A stretch of DNA of 46,934 bases from Fructobacillus fructosus KCTC 3544 (GCF_001438695.1 NZ_JQBH01000010.1:3074-50007); one strand, 5' to 3'; numbered from the stretch's first letter, positions 14,717-23,522 are shown. The notes: generated from the sequence alone by a model not told the origin. Program-made: numbers and translations.

Positions 14717-16120
14717 TTAATCCCACGACACGTCAGCAAAATTGTAATTGCGTTTAGTATTCGTTGCGCTTTGCTGACTCACAACGCCACGGTTATCAGA
14801 GAAGGTCGTATTGTACTGGACTTTATCATTGACGTTATTTGGATTGACAATCGACATGTTGGCCATGACCGTATATGGTAGCACGACATTACCGTCTTCA
14901 GCCATGTAGCGGGCCTCCATCTGCTGAATAAGGACGTCAGAAACATGGGCATACTGCGACTTCATCAACGTCTCAAATTGGGTCATTGGAATTTCTAAGG
15001 CCTGCTGTTTTCCAAAGTTAATCACTAGCTTCAACTCACTAGCCGATACACGGATGACCTGATACTGATTGGCAGCTGGTGTTCCCTGACTCTGCGTGAA
15101 CCAGCTACTGATTCGCTTCGTTGCGTTGGAAGTACCGCCCCAATTATTAGCCGCTTGATCAGTCCAGCCGACTGAATTAGTTGCGGGTCCGATGTTTGTT
15201 GCGGCAACAACGTAAGGAGCAAAGTCCTTCGCTTCAATATAAACCGGCACCATGCCACAATTGCGTTGCGTGCTAGCCTTGATATCAATGGTTTGCACGT
15301 AGTCCTGACCATCGTTTAAGTTAACCGCTTTCGTAAAGGCTGCGTTATCCACGTTGTTAATCCGCGTTCGCACGGATAATCCTTCCGGTTTATTGTCCGT
15401 CAAGAAGGACTGCATTTTCCCGACTTGATTATTCTCCTTAAAATTCGCCACCGTTGCTTTTGGCGCCCAGTGGTAATTGTGCGTTTGATCCGCAACCGTT
15501 TCGGAGAAGGACAAGTCACCACCATTGGAAGCCGTCTTTGGGAAGACCATTCCGCCTGCGGTATTAAAAGTCAGGGTCACGTTACGACTTTGCTTAACTG
15601 AAAAGTCGCGACCGTCCAGCGGAACTAGAATGGCTTGCTGACTGGCGTCATAGTGGACGTTTTTCGAAAGCTGTTCATGGGTGCCGTTATCATACAATTC
15701 ATTGTTCAAGTTGCTGATGTTAAATCCCTGCGTAAAGGCCTGGTTAGCAAGATTGGTTGATACCGGCACTTTAATCACATCCCCAGCCTTTAGCAGGCAG
15801 TTCGCCTTTAATTGAAAAGACACACTGGTTTGACCATTCTGTTGATTCTGAAGGTAATCCATCGAACCAGTTGGTAATTGGTCGCCATCTTGATGCTGCC
15901 AGGACACAGTCGTATTGGAAACATCCCCCCGCTTTGCTAACTGACCATATTGATAAGTCGCCCCAGTCTCAGCAGCGGTTGCCACTGCCGGTCCACTGAC
16001 CGTCTTCTGCCATAAAACAGTCGCAGTTCCAGTTAGTCCAACCATGAGACCTGCAGCCACACAAATCGTTAGCAAACGCCTTTCGGTTCGTTTCCCACTA
16101 CCATTCATTCTCTTCTTCAC
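14717..16120 (-). CDS. secreted surface protein, adhesin-like
   Basis: 467 aa. The basic start (MKKRMNGSGKRTERR) and a hydrophobic stretch at about 16-36 form a signal peptide or anchor, with a possible cleavage near VATAAET. The rest is polar, beta-rich and Asn/Thr/Gln-rich. Residues about 60-230 (VSFQLKANCLLKAGDVIKVPVS...FNISNL...VTLTF) resemble the Ig-like heads of Gram-positive adhesins. Only two cysteines. No LPXTG signal, LysM or other anchor is present, and a terminator follows, so it is secreted, held by an uncleaved signal, or a truncated adhesin. Family not recognised with certainty. Confidence 0.65.
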   Translation of the reverse strand: MKKRMNGSGKRTERRLLTICVAAGLMVGLTGTATVLWQKTVSGPAVATAAETGATYQYGQLAKRGDVSNTTVSWQHQDGDQLPTGSMDYLQNQQNGQTSVSFQLKANCLLKAGDVIKVPVSTNLANQAFTQGFNISNLNNELYDNGTHEQLSKNVHYDASQQAILVPLDGRDFSVKQSRNVTLTFNTAGGMVFPKTASNGGDLSFSETVADQTHNYHWAPKATVANFKENNQVGKMQSFLTDNKPEGLSVRTRINNVDNAAFTKAVNLNDGQDYVQTIDIKASTQRNCGMVPVYIEAKDFAPYVVAATNIGPATNSVGWTDQAANNWGGTSNATKRISSWFTQSQGTPAANQYQVIRVSASELKLVINFGKQQALEIPMTQFETLMKSQYAHVSDVLIQQMEARYMAEDGNVVLPYTVMANMSIVNPNNVNDKVQYNTTFSDNRGVVSQQSATNTKRNYNFADVSWD

Positions 16121-16261
16121 TTGAACAACCTTCTCTCTATATTATTTATCGATGCAGAATAATCAATTATGTCAATTATCTGAACACCTTCATCTTAGTC
16201 TGATTCTAATTAACTGTCAACGAACGACCACTCTTTTCCGTTGATTGTTTGTACACAAAAA

Positions 16262-16283
16262 AAGACCCGCCGAAGCGGATCTT
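16262..16283 (-). terminator. terminator of gap
   Basis: AAGACCCGC (16262-16270) and GCGGATCTT (16275-16283); on the minus strand this is a 9-bp stem with a TTCG tetraloop followed by TTTTTTTT. Confidence 0.9.
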
Positions 16284-16306
16284 TGAAAAAGTTAATTTTT
16301 GAGTGA

Positions 16307-17320
16307 TTAACCGATGTGTGCAAAGTGCAACAACGTACGGATCATGTTTGAAGTGAAACCGTATTCGTTGTCATACCATGAAACAGTCTTAACCAATTGC
16401 TTGTCGCCTGCTTCGATGATTTGTGTTTGCGTTGCATCGAAAGTCGTTCCGTGTGTGTCACCAATGATGTCAGATGAAACGATTTCGTCTTCGTTGTAAC
16501 CGAATGAATCAGAAGCAGCAGCCTTCATGGCAGCGTTGATTTCTTCAGCAGTAACCTTCTTTGACAAAACAGAAGTCAATTCAGTAACTGATCCATCAAC
16601 AACTGAAACACGTTGTGCGTGACCGTCAACCTTACCCTTCAATTCAGGAACAACAAGACCGATGGCCTTAGCAGCACCCGTTGAGTGAGGGATTGTGTTA
16701 ACTGAAGCCGTACGGTTTGAACGGAACTTCTTTGACTTTGGACCGTCCAAAATCATTTGAGTTGAAGTGAAGGCGTGAATCGTTGTCATCGTACCAATTT
16801 CAACACCGAAGTTGTCAACCAATACCTTACCCATTGGTGCCAATGATTGTGTTGTACATGAACCAGCAGAAACAATCTTGTCTTCTGGCTTCAAGATGTC
16901 TTGGTTTACACCATAAACAACAGTTGGTACGTCACCAGCTGGAGCAGTGATCAAGACCTTCTTAGCACCGGCATCCAAGTGAGCTTGTGCCTTTTCGGCT
17001 GAAGTATAGAAACCAGTAGCTTCCATAACATATTCAACACCATCGTTCTTAACCCAAGGAATGTTCTTAGCATCGCGTTCTGAGTAAACCGTGTAGTGCT
17101 TACCGTTAACGATGATACCAGTTTCATCAGCTGAAACTTCAGCATCCAATGTGCCGTGAGTTGAGTCATACTTCAACAAGTATGCCAACATTGATGGGCT
17201 CGTCAAGTCGTTAATTGCGGCAACTTCAACATCAGCAGCTGTGTCACCCAATTCCATAATGCGGCGGAATGCCAAACGACCGATGCGTCCGAATCCGTTA
17301 ATACCAATCTTCACAGTCAT
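16307..17320 (-). CDS. gap: glyceraldehyde-3-phosphate dehydrogenase
   Basis: Glycolytic NAD-dependent oxidation and phosphorylation of glyceraldehyde-3-phosphate. 337 aa from ATG 17320 after GGAGG; the frame is open 19 codons further but without a ribosome site. [10 protein letters not shown] Rossmann start, catalytic Cys155 in [18 protein letters not shown] (catalytic His), [26 protein letters not shown]. The usual SCTTN is SCTTQ here. Single gene with its own promoter and terminator. Codon choice is strongly biased, as expected for a highly expressed gene. Confidence 0.97.
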   Translation of the reverse strand: MTVKIGINGFGRIGRLAFRRIMELGDTAADVEVAAINDLTSPSMLAYLLKYDSTHGTLDAEVSADETGIIVNGKHYTVYSERDAKNIPWVKNDGVEYVMEATGFYTSAEKAQAHLDAGAKKVLITAPAGDVPTVVYGVNQDILKPEDKIVSAGSCTTQSLAPMGKVLVDNFGVEIGTMTTIHAFTSTQMILDGPKSKKFRSNRTASVNTIPHSTGAAKAIGLVVPELKGKVDGHAQRVSVVDGSVTELTSVLSKKVTAEEINAAMKAAASDSFGYNEDEIVSSDIIGDTHGTTFDATQTQIIEAGDKQLVKTVSWYDNEYGFTSNMIRTLLHFAHIG

Positions 17321-17349
17321 GTGTGTAGACCTCCAAATAAATTTTTGAC

Positions 17350-17371
17350 CTGTGTCAACACAAACATTATA
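17350..17371 (-). promoter_or_regulatory. gap promoter -10 and dyad
   Basis: TATAAT (17366-17371, minus) is followed a few nt downstream by the dyad TGTGT-TG-ACACA, placed around the transcription start. The dyad could be an operator; no regulator can be named. Confidence 0.5.
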
Positions 17372-17523
17372 ACACAATGGCCTCCCAGCAGTGCAACTCC
17401 TTTAGCCATTTTCTCACAAGGTAAGCCATACCATTTGTGTATATTTGGCCTATTACCAAGATAACATGGTAAAATAAAAGGAATATTTAACATTCGAGAG
17501 TTTTTTATTTGGAGGAGAGTCTT

Positions 17524-18012
17524 ATGTCAAAATGGTCGAGTAAACGGATTGCCATTCTTGCTGCCATCATTGCTTTAAACGTCGCGCTGTCATACGTGGT
17601 GCACATTCCAATTCCCGCCACTTCTGGTTTCGTTAACTTAGTCGAAGCCGGTATCTTTATCGCGGCCCTATCAATGGGACCAGGGGCCGGTCTTCTAGTC
17701 GGGGCCTTTTCCGGTGCCCTACTTGACCTTTTTGCTGGTTACCCACAGTGGTTGCTTTTTTCCTTCGTTATTCATGGACTAGAAGGTTACATTGCTGGCC
17801 TAGCCATTAAGCGGTCAGGACTTGTACAAGCCATTGCTTTAATTTTGGCATCGATTGTGATGATTATTGGGTATGTTTTGGCCGGTTCCTTCCTATACAA
17901 TTGGGCAGCCGGTTGGGCGTCAATCTTTGGTAACTTCGGCCAATGCCTCTTTGGTGCCATTGTCGCCCTTGCCATTCTACCCGTCCTAAAGAAGCAACTA
18001 GCGTCACGCTAA
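17524..18012 (+). CDS. ECF transporter S component, substrate unknown
   Basis: Membrane substrate-binding subunit of an energy-coupling-factor vitamin transporter; works with shared EcfA/A'/T, which are not in the window. Start ATG 17524 (162 aa) after GGAGGAG. About five to six hydrophobic segments: 8-30, 38-62, 65-85, 88-105, 108-130, 135-158. VNLVEAGIFIAALSMGPGAGLLVGAFSGALLDLFAGYP is typical of the ECF S-component family that includes HmpT. No thiamine, folate or riboflavin riboswitch is visible upstream, so the vitamin cannot be named. Confidence 0.8.
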   Translation: MSKWSSKRIAILAAIIALNVALSYVVHIPIPATSGFVNLVEAGIFIAALSMGPGAGLLVGAFSGALLDLFAGYPQWLLFSFVIHGLEGYIAGLAIKRSGLVQAIALILASIVMIIGYVLAGSFLYNWAAGWASIFGNFGQCLFGAIVALAILPVLKKQLASR

Positions 18013-18024
18013 CCATGTCCAAAA

Positions 18025-18053
18025 AAGTCTGATCTTAACCGGTCAGGCTTTTT
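18025..18053 (+). terminator. terminator of the ECF S-component gene
   Basis: AAGTCTGA (18025-18032) pairs with TCAGGCTT (18043-18050) with one G-U and is followed by TTT. Confidence 0.75.
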
Positions 18054-18123
18054 ACTTTCCTTTAATATTTTTATTTCCAAATAAAGCGTGGGATAATAGA
18101 AAGAACTAAGAAGGAGGAAATTC

Positions 18124-19461
18124 ATGTCACACACATTTGATTATGACGTTCTTTTCATCGGAGCCGGACACGGTTCTTTTGATGGCGCACCCGCCCTCAC
18201 TGCCGCAGGCAAGCGAGTGGCCTTTGTAGAAGAAGATCGTGTTGGTGGTACCTGCCCAAACTGGGGCTGCAATGCCAAAATTATTCTAGAAGCCCCTGCC
18301 AAAGTCTTACAGACCATTAAGCAGTCGGACGGTGTCATTACCGATACTGCTAAAATTGATTGGCCAAAAGCCATGCAACGCAAACAAAAGATTGTCGATG
18401 GCTTTGCACCCGCCATTCAAGCTGGCATGGAATCGGCCGGTATCGACTTTATCTTTGGCCATGCTTCCTTTGTGGATGAGCACACAGTGTCTGTCGGCGA
18501 TCGCCAAGTCACAGCGGATAAAATTGTGATTGCCACGGGGCAGCATTCACACCGCCTGGCCATTCCAGGAAAAGAATTCCTCCATGACTCAAAGGACTTT
18601 TTGAGTATTCCGGATGTACCTGGCAAAATGGTCATTATTGGGGCTGGTTTCATTGGTTTGGAAGCCGCTTCCATCATGCAAACTGCTGGATCACAAGTCA
18701 CCGTTATCATGCGTGGCTCTGAAGCACTCCCTGCCTTTGATAAAGCATACAGTGACCAACTAATGAAGCATTTGGCTGCCCAAGGTGTCGTCTTCATCAA
18801 GAATAGCCAAGTGCAATCCGTGGAAGAAAACGGCTCCGCTTACACGGTGTCAACCTCAACTGGTTCATACCCGGCTGACTATATCTTGGATGCGACGGGA
18901 CGGATACCAAACACTGACGGGCTCAACCTCGACACCCTCGGCATCAACTATGACGAGAAGGGAATCGAAGTGAACGAATTCCTCCAAACCAGCCAGCCAA
19001 ACATTTATGCTTCGGGTGATGTGATTAAAAAAGAACAGCCAAAGCTCACGCCAACGGCTACCTTTGAATCACAATACATCGTCGCCCACATTCTTGGTGA
19101 AGAGACGGAGGCCATCAACTACCCAGCCATCGCTGAAAACGTTTTTGCCACACCACGCTTGGCAAAGGCCGGTGTTACAATTGCCGAAGCAAAAGCCGCA
19201 CCCGACAAATACGACATTGTCCAACAACAAGTGGCAGATGACTGGTACCGTCTGGTCGACTTTGAAAGTGCCGGCCAACGTACCTTGATTTATAACAAGA
19301 ACAAGCAGTTGGTCGGAGTGATTGAAATTTCTGACAAGGCTGATGACGTGGTCAACGCACTCTTGCCCGCCATTGAATTCGGTTATACAGCCGAGCAACT
19401 CAAGCGCCTCGTGACCATTTTCCCAACCATTGGTTACTCAGCTTTGGGCTACTTAGGCTAA
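18124..19461 (+). CDS. FAD-dependent disulfide-reductase-family oxidoreductase
   Basis: 445 aa. N-terminal FAD motif FIGAGHGSFDGA, redox pair GGTCPNWGCNAK, NAD(P) motif IIGAGFIGLEAA at about 175, second FAD motif IYASGDV, and a dimerisation domain. Lactobacilli annotate this family as glutathione-reductase or dihydrolipoamide-dehydrogenase-like. However, the C-terminal His-Glu pair that serves the redox cysteines in those enzymes (HPT..E) is absent: the sequence reads TIFPTIGYSALGYLG. Substrate therefore unknown. Ribosome site AGGAGG; single-gene unit. Confidence 0.85.
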   Translation: MSHTFDYDVLFIGAGHGSFDGAPALTAAGKRVAFVEEDRVGGTCPNWGCNAKIILEAPAKVLQTIKQSDGVITDTAKIDWPKAMQRKQKIVDGFAPAIQAGMESAGIDFIFGHASFVDEHTVSVGDRQVTADKIVIATGQHSHRLAIPGKEFLHDSKDFLSIPDVPGKMVIIGAGFIGLEAASIMQTAGSQVTVIMRGSEALPAFDKAYSDQLMKHLAAQGVVFIKNSQVQSVEENGSAYTVSTSTGSYPADYILDATGRIPNTDGLNLDTLGINYDEKGIEVNEFLQTSQPNIYASGDVIKKEQPKLTPTATFESQYIVAHILGEETEAINYPAIAENVFATPRLAKAGVTIAEAKAAPDKYDIVQQQVADDWYRLVDFESAGQRTLIYNKNKQLVGVIEISDKADDVVNALLPAIEFGYTAEQLKRLVTIFPTIGYSALGYLG

Positions 19462-19491
19462 AATTCATTACTGTTTTTAAAGCAAAAAGAA

Positions 19492-19520
19492 CCTCGTTCC
19501 ATGGAACGAGGCTTTTTTTT
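19492..19520. terminator. bidirectional terminator between the reductase and metG
   Basis: The perfect 20-nt palindrome CCTCGTTCCATGGAACGAGG (19492-19511) is followed by eight T on the plus strand and by TTCTTTTT on the minus strand. It serves the two convergent genes. Confidence 0.9.
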
Positions 19521-19522
19521 AA

Positions 19523-21562
19523 TTATTCAATTCCTGATCCCGCTTCGATTGAATCGGGCAAAACGGTCACCGTTACGATACCGTTCTTTTCAGCAGAAAG
19601 TACCATTCCTTCAGACAATTCGCCGGCCATCTTACGGGGCTTCATGTTCGCAACAATCGCCACTGTCTTACCAACCAATTCTTCTGGTTCTGGATACCAC
19701 TGACGAATTCCCGAAAGAATTTGACGTGGCTTTTCCGAACCGTCATCCAAAGTAAATTTAATTAACTTCTTTGACTTTGGTAAAATTTCTGCCGCTGTAA
19801 TTTTAGCAGCTAAGATCTCAACCTTATCAAAGTCATCATATTCAATGGCTGCCTTGTGTTCCACGGCCGCTGCTTCCTTTTCTTGTTCAGCCTGCTTGGC
19901 CGCTTCCTTGACTGCACGACCCTTGCCCTTGGTATCCTTCGATACTAAGCCGGCAATGAAGGCTACTTCTTGTTCCACATCCAAGCGTGGGAAGATTGGC
20001 TGTCCCTTCTCGACGACCTGAGCACCTGCTGGCAAGTCCACCATGGCCAAATCAACCAAAGACAATCCTTCAGCTGGCAAAGTCAAACCAAGTTGTGCAA
20101 AGATTTGCTTTGGCACATTGACCATGATTGGTTGCAACATGGCCGCCACAACACGCAGACTGGCGGCTAGATGCGCCATCACAGCGGACAACGTTTCCTT
20201 AGCGGTTGCATCTTCCCCAGCTTTTTTAGCCAAAACCCATGGTTCTGTCTCATCAATATACTTATTGGCCCGACGAACAATGGCCCACACTGACTCGAGA
20301 GCATCGGCCGTGTGGACAGCTTGCATCTGATCGTTGAAGGACGCAATTTTTTCGGCCACTAGTTCTTCAAAGTCAGCATCAAAGTCGGTCTTATCCGAAA
20401 CGAATTCTGGCAAAACGCCACCTTCGTACTTATTAATCATGGCAACCGTTCGGTTCAACAAGTTGCCCAAATCGTTGGCCAAGTCGAAGTTCACGCGGTC
20501 AACAAAGTCTTCCGGTGAGAAGACCCCGTCATTTCCAAATGGCATGGCGCGCAGCAAGTAGTAACGGACCGCATCCAAACTGTAGCGTTCCGTCAAGTCT
20601 TCAGGGTAAATGACGTTTCCCTTCGACTTGGACATCTTACCATCCTTCATCACCAACCAACCGTGGCCGATGATTTCCTTTGGTAACTCCAAGCCAAGTG
20701 CGTGGAGCATAATTGGCCAGTAGATAATGTGGAAACGGACAATTTCCTTTCCAACCAATTGGATATTGGCAGGCCAGAACTTCTTAAATAGTTCGTCATT
20801 GGCCGAATCATAGCCGAGTGCCGTAATGTAGTTGGCCAAGGCATCGATCCAAACGTAAATCACGTGCTTCTCGTCACCAGGAACCGGTACCCCCCAATCA
20901 AAGGAAGTACGGGTAACGGCCAAATCTTCCAAGCCAGGAAGAATGAAGTTCTGTAGCATCTCATTCATTCGAGATTCTGGTTGAACGAAGTCTGGGTGGT
21001 TCTTGTAGTAGTCCACCAGCCAGTCGGCGTACTTCGACATCTTGAAGAAGTAGGTTTCTTCTTGAATCTTTTCCACTTCGTGACCTGATGGAGCCTTCCC
21101 ACCAATCATCTTACCGTTTTCATCACGGTAAACTTCAGCCAGTTGTGATTCCGTAAAGTATTCTTCGTCCGAAACAGAGTACCAACCTTCGTACTGTCCC
21201 TTATAAATATCACCCTGATCGAGCAGCTGTTGGAAAATCTTTTGCACGGCTTTTTCGTGGTCCACGTCGGTCGTTCGAATAAACTTGTCATAAGAAATGT
21301 GCATCAAAGACCAGAGTTCCTTGATGTCCTTGGCCATTTTGTCCAAGTATTCCTTTTCCGTCGTGCCGGCCGCGGCAGCCTTCTTCTGAATCTTTTCACC
21401 GTGTTCGTCGGTTCCAGTTAAGAAGAAAACGTCTTCACCAAGCAAGCGGTGGTAACGCGCAGCCGCATCGGCTAAAACCGTCGTGTAAGTGTTTCCCAAT
21501 TGCAACTTTCCAGATGGATAGTAAATCGGGGTCGTAATATAGAAGTTTTTTTTGTCTGACAT
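19523..21562 (-). CDS. metG: methionyl-tRNA synthetase
   Basis: Charges tRNA-Met. 679 aa: class I catalytic domain with the HIGH-equivalent in PSGKLQLGNTYTT (Gln in place of the first His), LTGTDEHGEKI, KMSKS in DGKMSKSKGN, helical anticodon-binding domain, and a C-terminal tRNA-binding OB domain (about 575-679, VEILAAKITAAEILPKSKK...GIRQWYPEPEELVGKTVAIVAN). The protein contains no cysteine. Promoter with extended -10 (TGGTATACT) about 45 nt upstream. Confidence 0.96.
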   Translation of the reverse strand: MSDKKNFYITTPIYYPSGKLQLGNTYTTVLADAAARYHRLLGEDVFFLTGTDEHGEKIQKKAAAAGTTEKEYLDKMAKDIKELWSLMHISYDKFIRTTDVDHEKAVQKIFQQLLDQGDIYKGQYEGWYSVSDEEYFTESQLAEVYRDENGKMIGGKAPSGHEVEKIQEETYFFKMSKYADWLVDYYKNHPDFVQPESRMNEMLQNFILPGLEDLAVTRTSFDWGVPVPGDEKHVIYVWIDALANYITALGYDSANDELFKKFWPANIQLVGKEIVRFHIIYWPIMLHALGLELPKEIIGHGWLVMKDGKMSKSKGNVIYPEDLTERYSLDAVRYYLLRAMPFGNDGVFSPEDFVDRVNFDLANDLGNLLNRTVAMINKYEGGVLPEFVSDKTDFDADFEELVAEKIASFNDQMQAVHTADALESVWAIVRRANKYIDETEPWVLAKKAGEDATAKETLSAVMAHLAASLRVVAAMLQPIMVNVPKQIFAQLGLTLPAEGLSLVDLAMVDLPAGAQVVEKGQPIFPRLDVEQEVAFIAGLVSKDTKGKGRAVKEAAKQAEQEKEAAAVEHKAAIEYDDFDKVEILAAKITAAEILPKSKKLIKFTLDDGSEKPRQILSGIRQWYPEPEELVGKTVAIVANMKPRKMAGELSEGMVLSAEKNGIVTVTVLPDSIEAGSGIE

Positions 21563-21640
21563 ATGAGTCCCTTTCCTGGCAAATGGTGCCTGTTCTCTTC
21601 ATTAGTATACCAAAATCAAACGAGGCAAACCAGCAGCGTC

Positions 21641-21664
21641 AGGACTTTCAACTTACAAAGTCCT
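21641..21664. repeat. 8-bp inverted repeat between metG and the cystine operon
   Basis: AGGACTTT (21641-21648) and AAAGTCCT (21657-21664), loop 8 nt, no T-run on either side. It lies upstream of both divergent promoters, so an operator is possible; nothing else supports this. The rest of 21563-21775 shows only the metG promoter. Confidence 0.3.
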
Positions 21665-21775
21665 AATAAACCAGTTTCGATTCTCTTAGCACAAACGCCT
21701 TTACCATAAGACTTTATCGATTAACAATTTTCAGACCAATTTATTAAAAAAACAATTCTAACCATTGAATCATTA

Positions 21776-21804
21776 TTGACAAAGAATAGCCCCACCGTTA
21801 CACT
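21776..21804 (+). promoter_or_regulatory. promoter of the cystine-transport operon
   Basis: TTGACA (21776-21781) and TACACT (21799-21804) are separated by exactly 17 nt, a near-consensus promoter. Predicted start near 21811, about 20 nt before the leader peptide. Confidence 0.85.
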
Positions 21805-21829
21805 AAATACAGATTATAAGGAGGAACCT

Positions 21830-21904
21830 ATGAACGCGAACATTCGAAACTCACAACAAAACACGATGACTCAAACGGTTTGCTGTTGCGCACCGCTTTT
21901 TTAG
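21830..21904 (+). CDS. cysteine leader peptide (24 aa)
   Basis: Short ORF from ATG 21830 to TAG 21902-21904, with a strong ribosome site (AAGGAGG) at the right distance. It encodes 24 residues ending TVCCCAPLF; codons 18-20 are TGC TGT TGC (21881-21889). Cysteine is very rare in this genome (none in MetRS, 679 aa, or ValRS, 892 aa), so three in a row in a 24-residue peptide is striking. The stop codon lies inside the 5' strand of the antiterminator. I infer it senses Cys-tRNA supply; the peptide itself need have no function. Confidence 0.85.
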   Translation: MNANIRNSQQNTMTQTVCCCAPLF

Positions 21905-21970
21905 GGTGGCGTTTATAGGCTAAAAACCACCCTAGGGCGACATCTATCCTGCCCCGGGGTGGTTTTTTCT
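21901..21970 (+). promoter_or_regulatory. transcription attenuator: antiterminator / terminator
   Basis: Two mutually exclusive structures share AAAAACCACCC (21922-21932). Terminator: it pairs with GGGTGGTTTTT (21957-21967), 11 bp plus inner GGGC 21935-21938 / GCCC 21951-21954, followed by T. Antiterminator: TAGGGTGG (21902-21909) pairs with CCACCCTA (21927-21934), with an inner TTTA 21912-21915 / TAAA 21921-21924. A ribosome finishing at TAG would mask 21902-21909 and allow termination; one stalled at the Cys codons leaves it free, giving readthrough into the transporter genes. Confidence 0.85.
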
Positions 21971-21997
21971 TTTGAGTAAATTTAGGAGTACAAAAAC

Positions 21998-22792
21998 ATG
22001 AACAAGAAAATTGCAATTATCATCGCTGGTCTCGTTATTATTATCGGTGCTGTGTTCGGCATTAGTAAGATGACCTCGTCTAGCAAGGACAACACAACCA
22101 TCAAGGCCGGCACCTTCACGGTCGGACTAGAAGGAACCTACGCCCCCTTTTCTTACCACGACGATAAGGGGCAATTAACCGGATTCGAAGTTGAAATTGC
22201 GCGCGCTTTGGCCAAGAAAATGGACATGAAAGTCAATTTTGTCCAATCAAAGTGGGATTCCCTTATCGCTGGCTTGAATGCTAAGCGTTACGATGCTGTC
22301 ATTAACAACATCGGAATCACCGATCAGCGCAAGGAAAACTACCGCATGTCAACTGCTTACCTCTATCCAAAGGCCGCTTTGATTCGTCGCACTGGTGATA
22401 CATCATTGAACAGCCTTTCGGATATTAACGGGAAGACAATGGCTCAGTCCGTCACATCCAACTATGGTAAGAAGGCGAAGGAAGAAGGCGCCAACATTAA
22501 GGCTGTTGCCGGCATTATTGAAGCGATGAACTTGATTACAACCAACCGTGCCGATGGTTCGTTGAACGATATGGGCGCCTTTGAAAACTGGAAGCAGTCG
22601 AATCCTGATGCAGACGTTGAAGCCGTCGACATTTCAAAGCAAATGGGCTCCACTCCCGATGGTGTCTTGATGAACAAGGATAGCAAGAAGCTGCAAGAAA
22701 AGGTCAACAAGGCACTCAAGGAACTGCGTGAAGACGGAACCTTGACCAAGTTATCAAAGAAGTACTTCAACAAGGACCTAACCAAAGAATAA
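21998..22792 (+). CDS. amino-acid (probably cystine) ABC transporter substrate-binding protein
   Basis: 264 aa. Uncleaved-looking N-terminal hydrophobic segment (about 4-24, IAIIIAGLVIIIGAVFGI), then a periplasmic-binding-protein family 3 domain: FTVGLEGTYAPFSYHDDKGQLTGFEVEIARALA, AGLNAKRYDAVINNIGIT, INGKTMAQSVTSNYGK, and a terminal LTKLSKKYFNKD. The GLEGTYAPF region resembles cystine-binding FliY/TcyA. There is no lipobox cysteine; the protein is Cys-free, so it is probably held by its N-terminal helix. First structural gene behind the Cys attenuator, which supports cystine or cysteine as substrate. Confidence 0.88.
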   Translation: MNKKIAIIIAGLVIIIGAVFGISKMTSSSKDNTTIKAGTFTVGLEGTYAPFSYHDDKGQLTGFEVEIARALAKKMDMKVNFVQSKWDSLIAGLNAKRYDAVINNIGITDQRKENYRMSTAYLYPKAALIRRTGDTSLNSLSDINGKTMAQSVTSNYGKKAKEEGANIKAVAGIIEAMNLITTNRADGSLNDMGAFENWKQSNPDADVEAVDISKQMGSTPDGVLMNKDSKKLQEKVNKALKELREDGTLTKLSKKYFNKDLTKE

Positions 22793-22823
22793 GCCATCCG
22801 GCTACACTAAATAGGAAGAAAGT

Positions 22824-23522
22824 ATGATAGACTTTTTTAATCTGGCAGTTCAATATCTGCCCGAGCTCTTTCTCACAGCGCTCAAATACACACTCCCACT
22901 CACAGCCATCTCCTTCTTTTTCGGGTTGATTTTTGCCTCGCTAACGGCACTGGTTCGAGTGGCTAAGCTACCTCAAAACGAGTGGGCAGCCGCCCTGCTC
23001 CAAATCGTTAAGTGGATTGCCAATGCATATGTTTGGTTCTTCCGGTCAACGCCACTGATTGTTCAACTTTTCATCGTCTTCTACGGCTTGCCAAACGCAC
23101 ACATCGCCCTCTTCCAGTCTGCCTGGGTTTCGGCTATCACGGTTTTCTCACTGAACACCGGCGCCTATGCATCAGAGACGATTCGTGCATCGATTTCCTC
23201 CGTTCCAGAAGTTCAAAAGCAAGCAGCGGAATCGTTGGGGATGACCCGCGCACAAGTTTACCTTTACGTGGTTTTGCCACAGGCTGCCCGAATCTCTATT
23301 CCACCGCTTTCCAATTCACTAATTGGTCTGCTGAAGGACACCTCATTGGCTTCCGTCATTACCATTGTGGAAATCTTCTATTTGTCGCAACAAATCGCGG
23401 CAGCAAACTATAAGGTTCTGTCAATGTACATTCTGGTCGCCATGGTTTACGCCTTCTTCACATCAATTCTTTCAATTGGTCAGCACTACCTAGAAAAGTA
23501 CACATCGAGGTTTGCCCAATGA
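22824..23522 (+). CDS. amino-acid ABC transporter permease (cystine type)
   Basis: 232 aa, HisM/TcyB-type permease with about five membrane helices. The EAA loop that contacts the ATPase reads QAAESLGMTRAQVYLYVVLPQA (about 133-154). FFRSTPLIVQLFIVFYGLP is typical of polar amino-acid permeases. One permease only, so it presumably works as a homodimer. It overlaps the ATPase gene by 4 nt (ATGA). No cysteine. Confidence 0.92.
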   Translation: MIDFFNLAVQYLPELFLTALKYTLPLTAISFFFGLIFASLTALVRVAKLPQNEWAAALLQIVKWIANAYVWFFRSTPLIVQLFIVFYGLPNAHIALFQSAWVSAITVFSLNTGAYASETIRASISSVPEVQKQAAESLGMTRAQVYLYVVLPQAARISIPPLSNSLIGLLKDTSLASVITIVEIFYLSQQIAAANYKVLSMYILVAMVYAFFTSILSIGQHYLEKYTSRFAQ

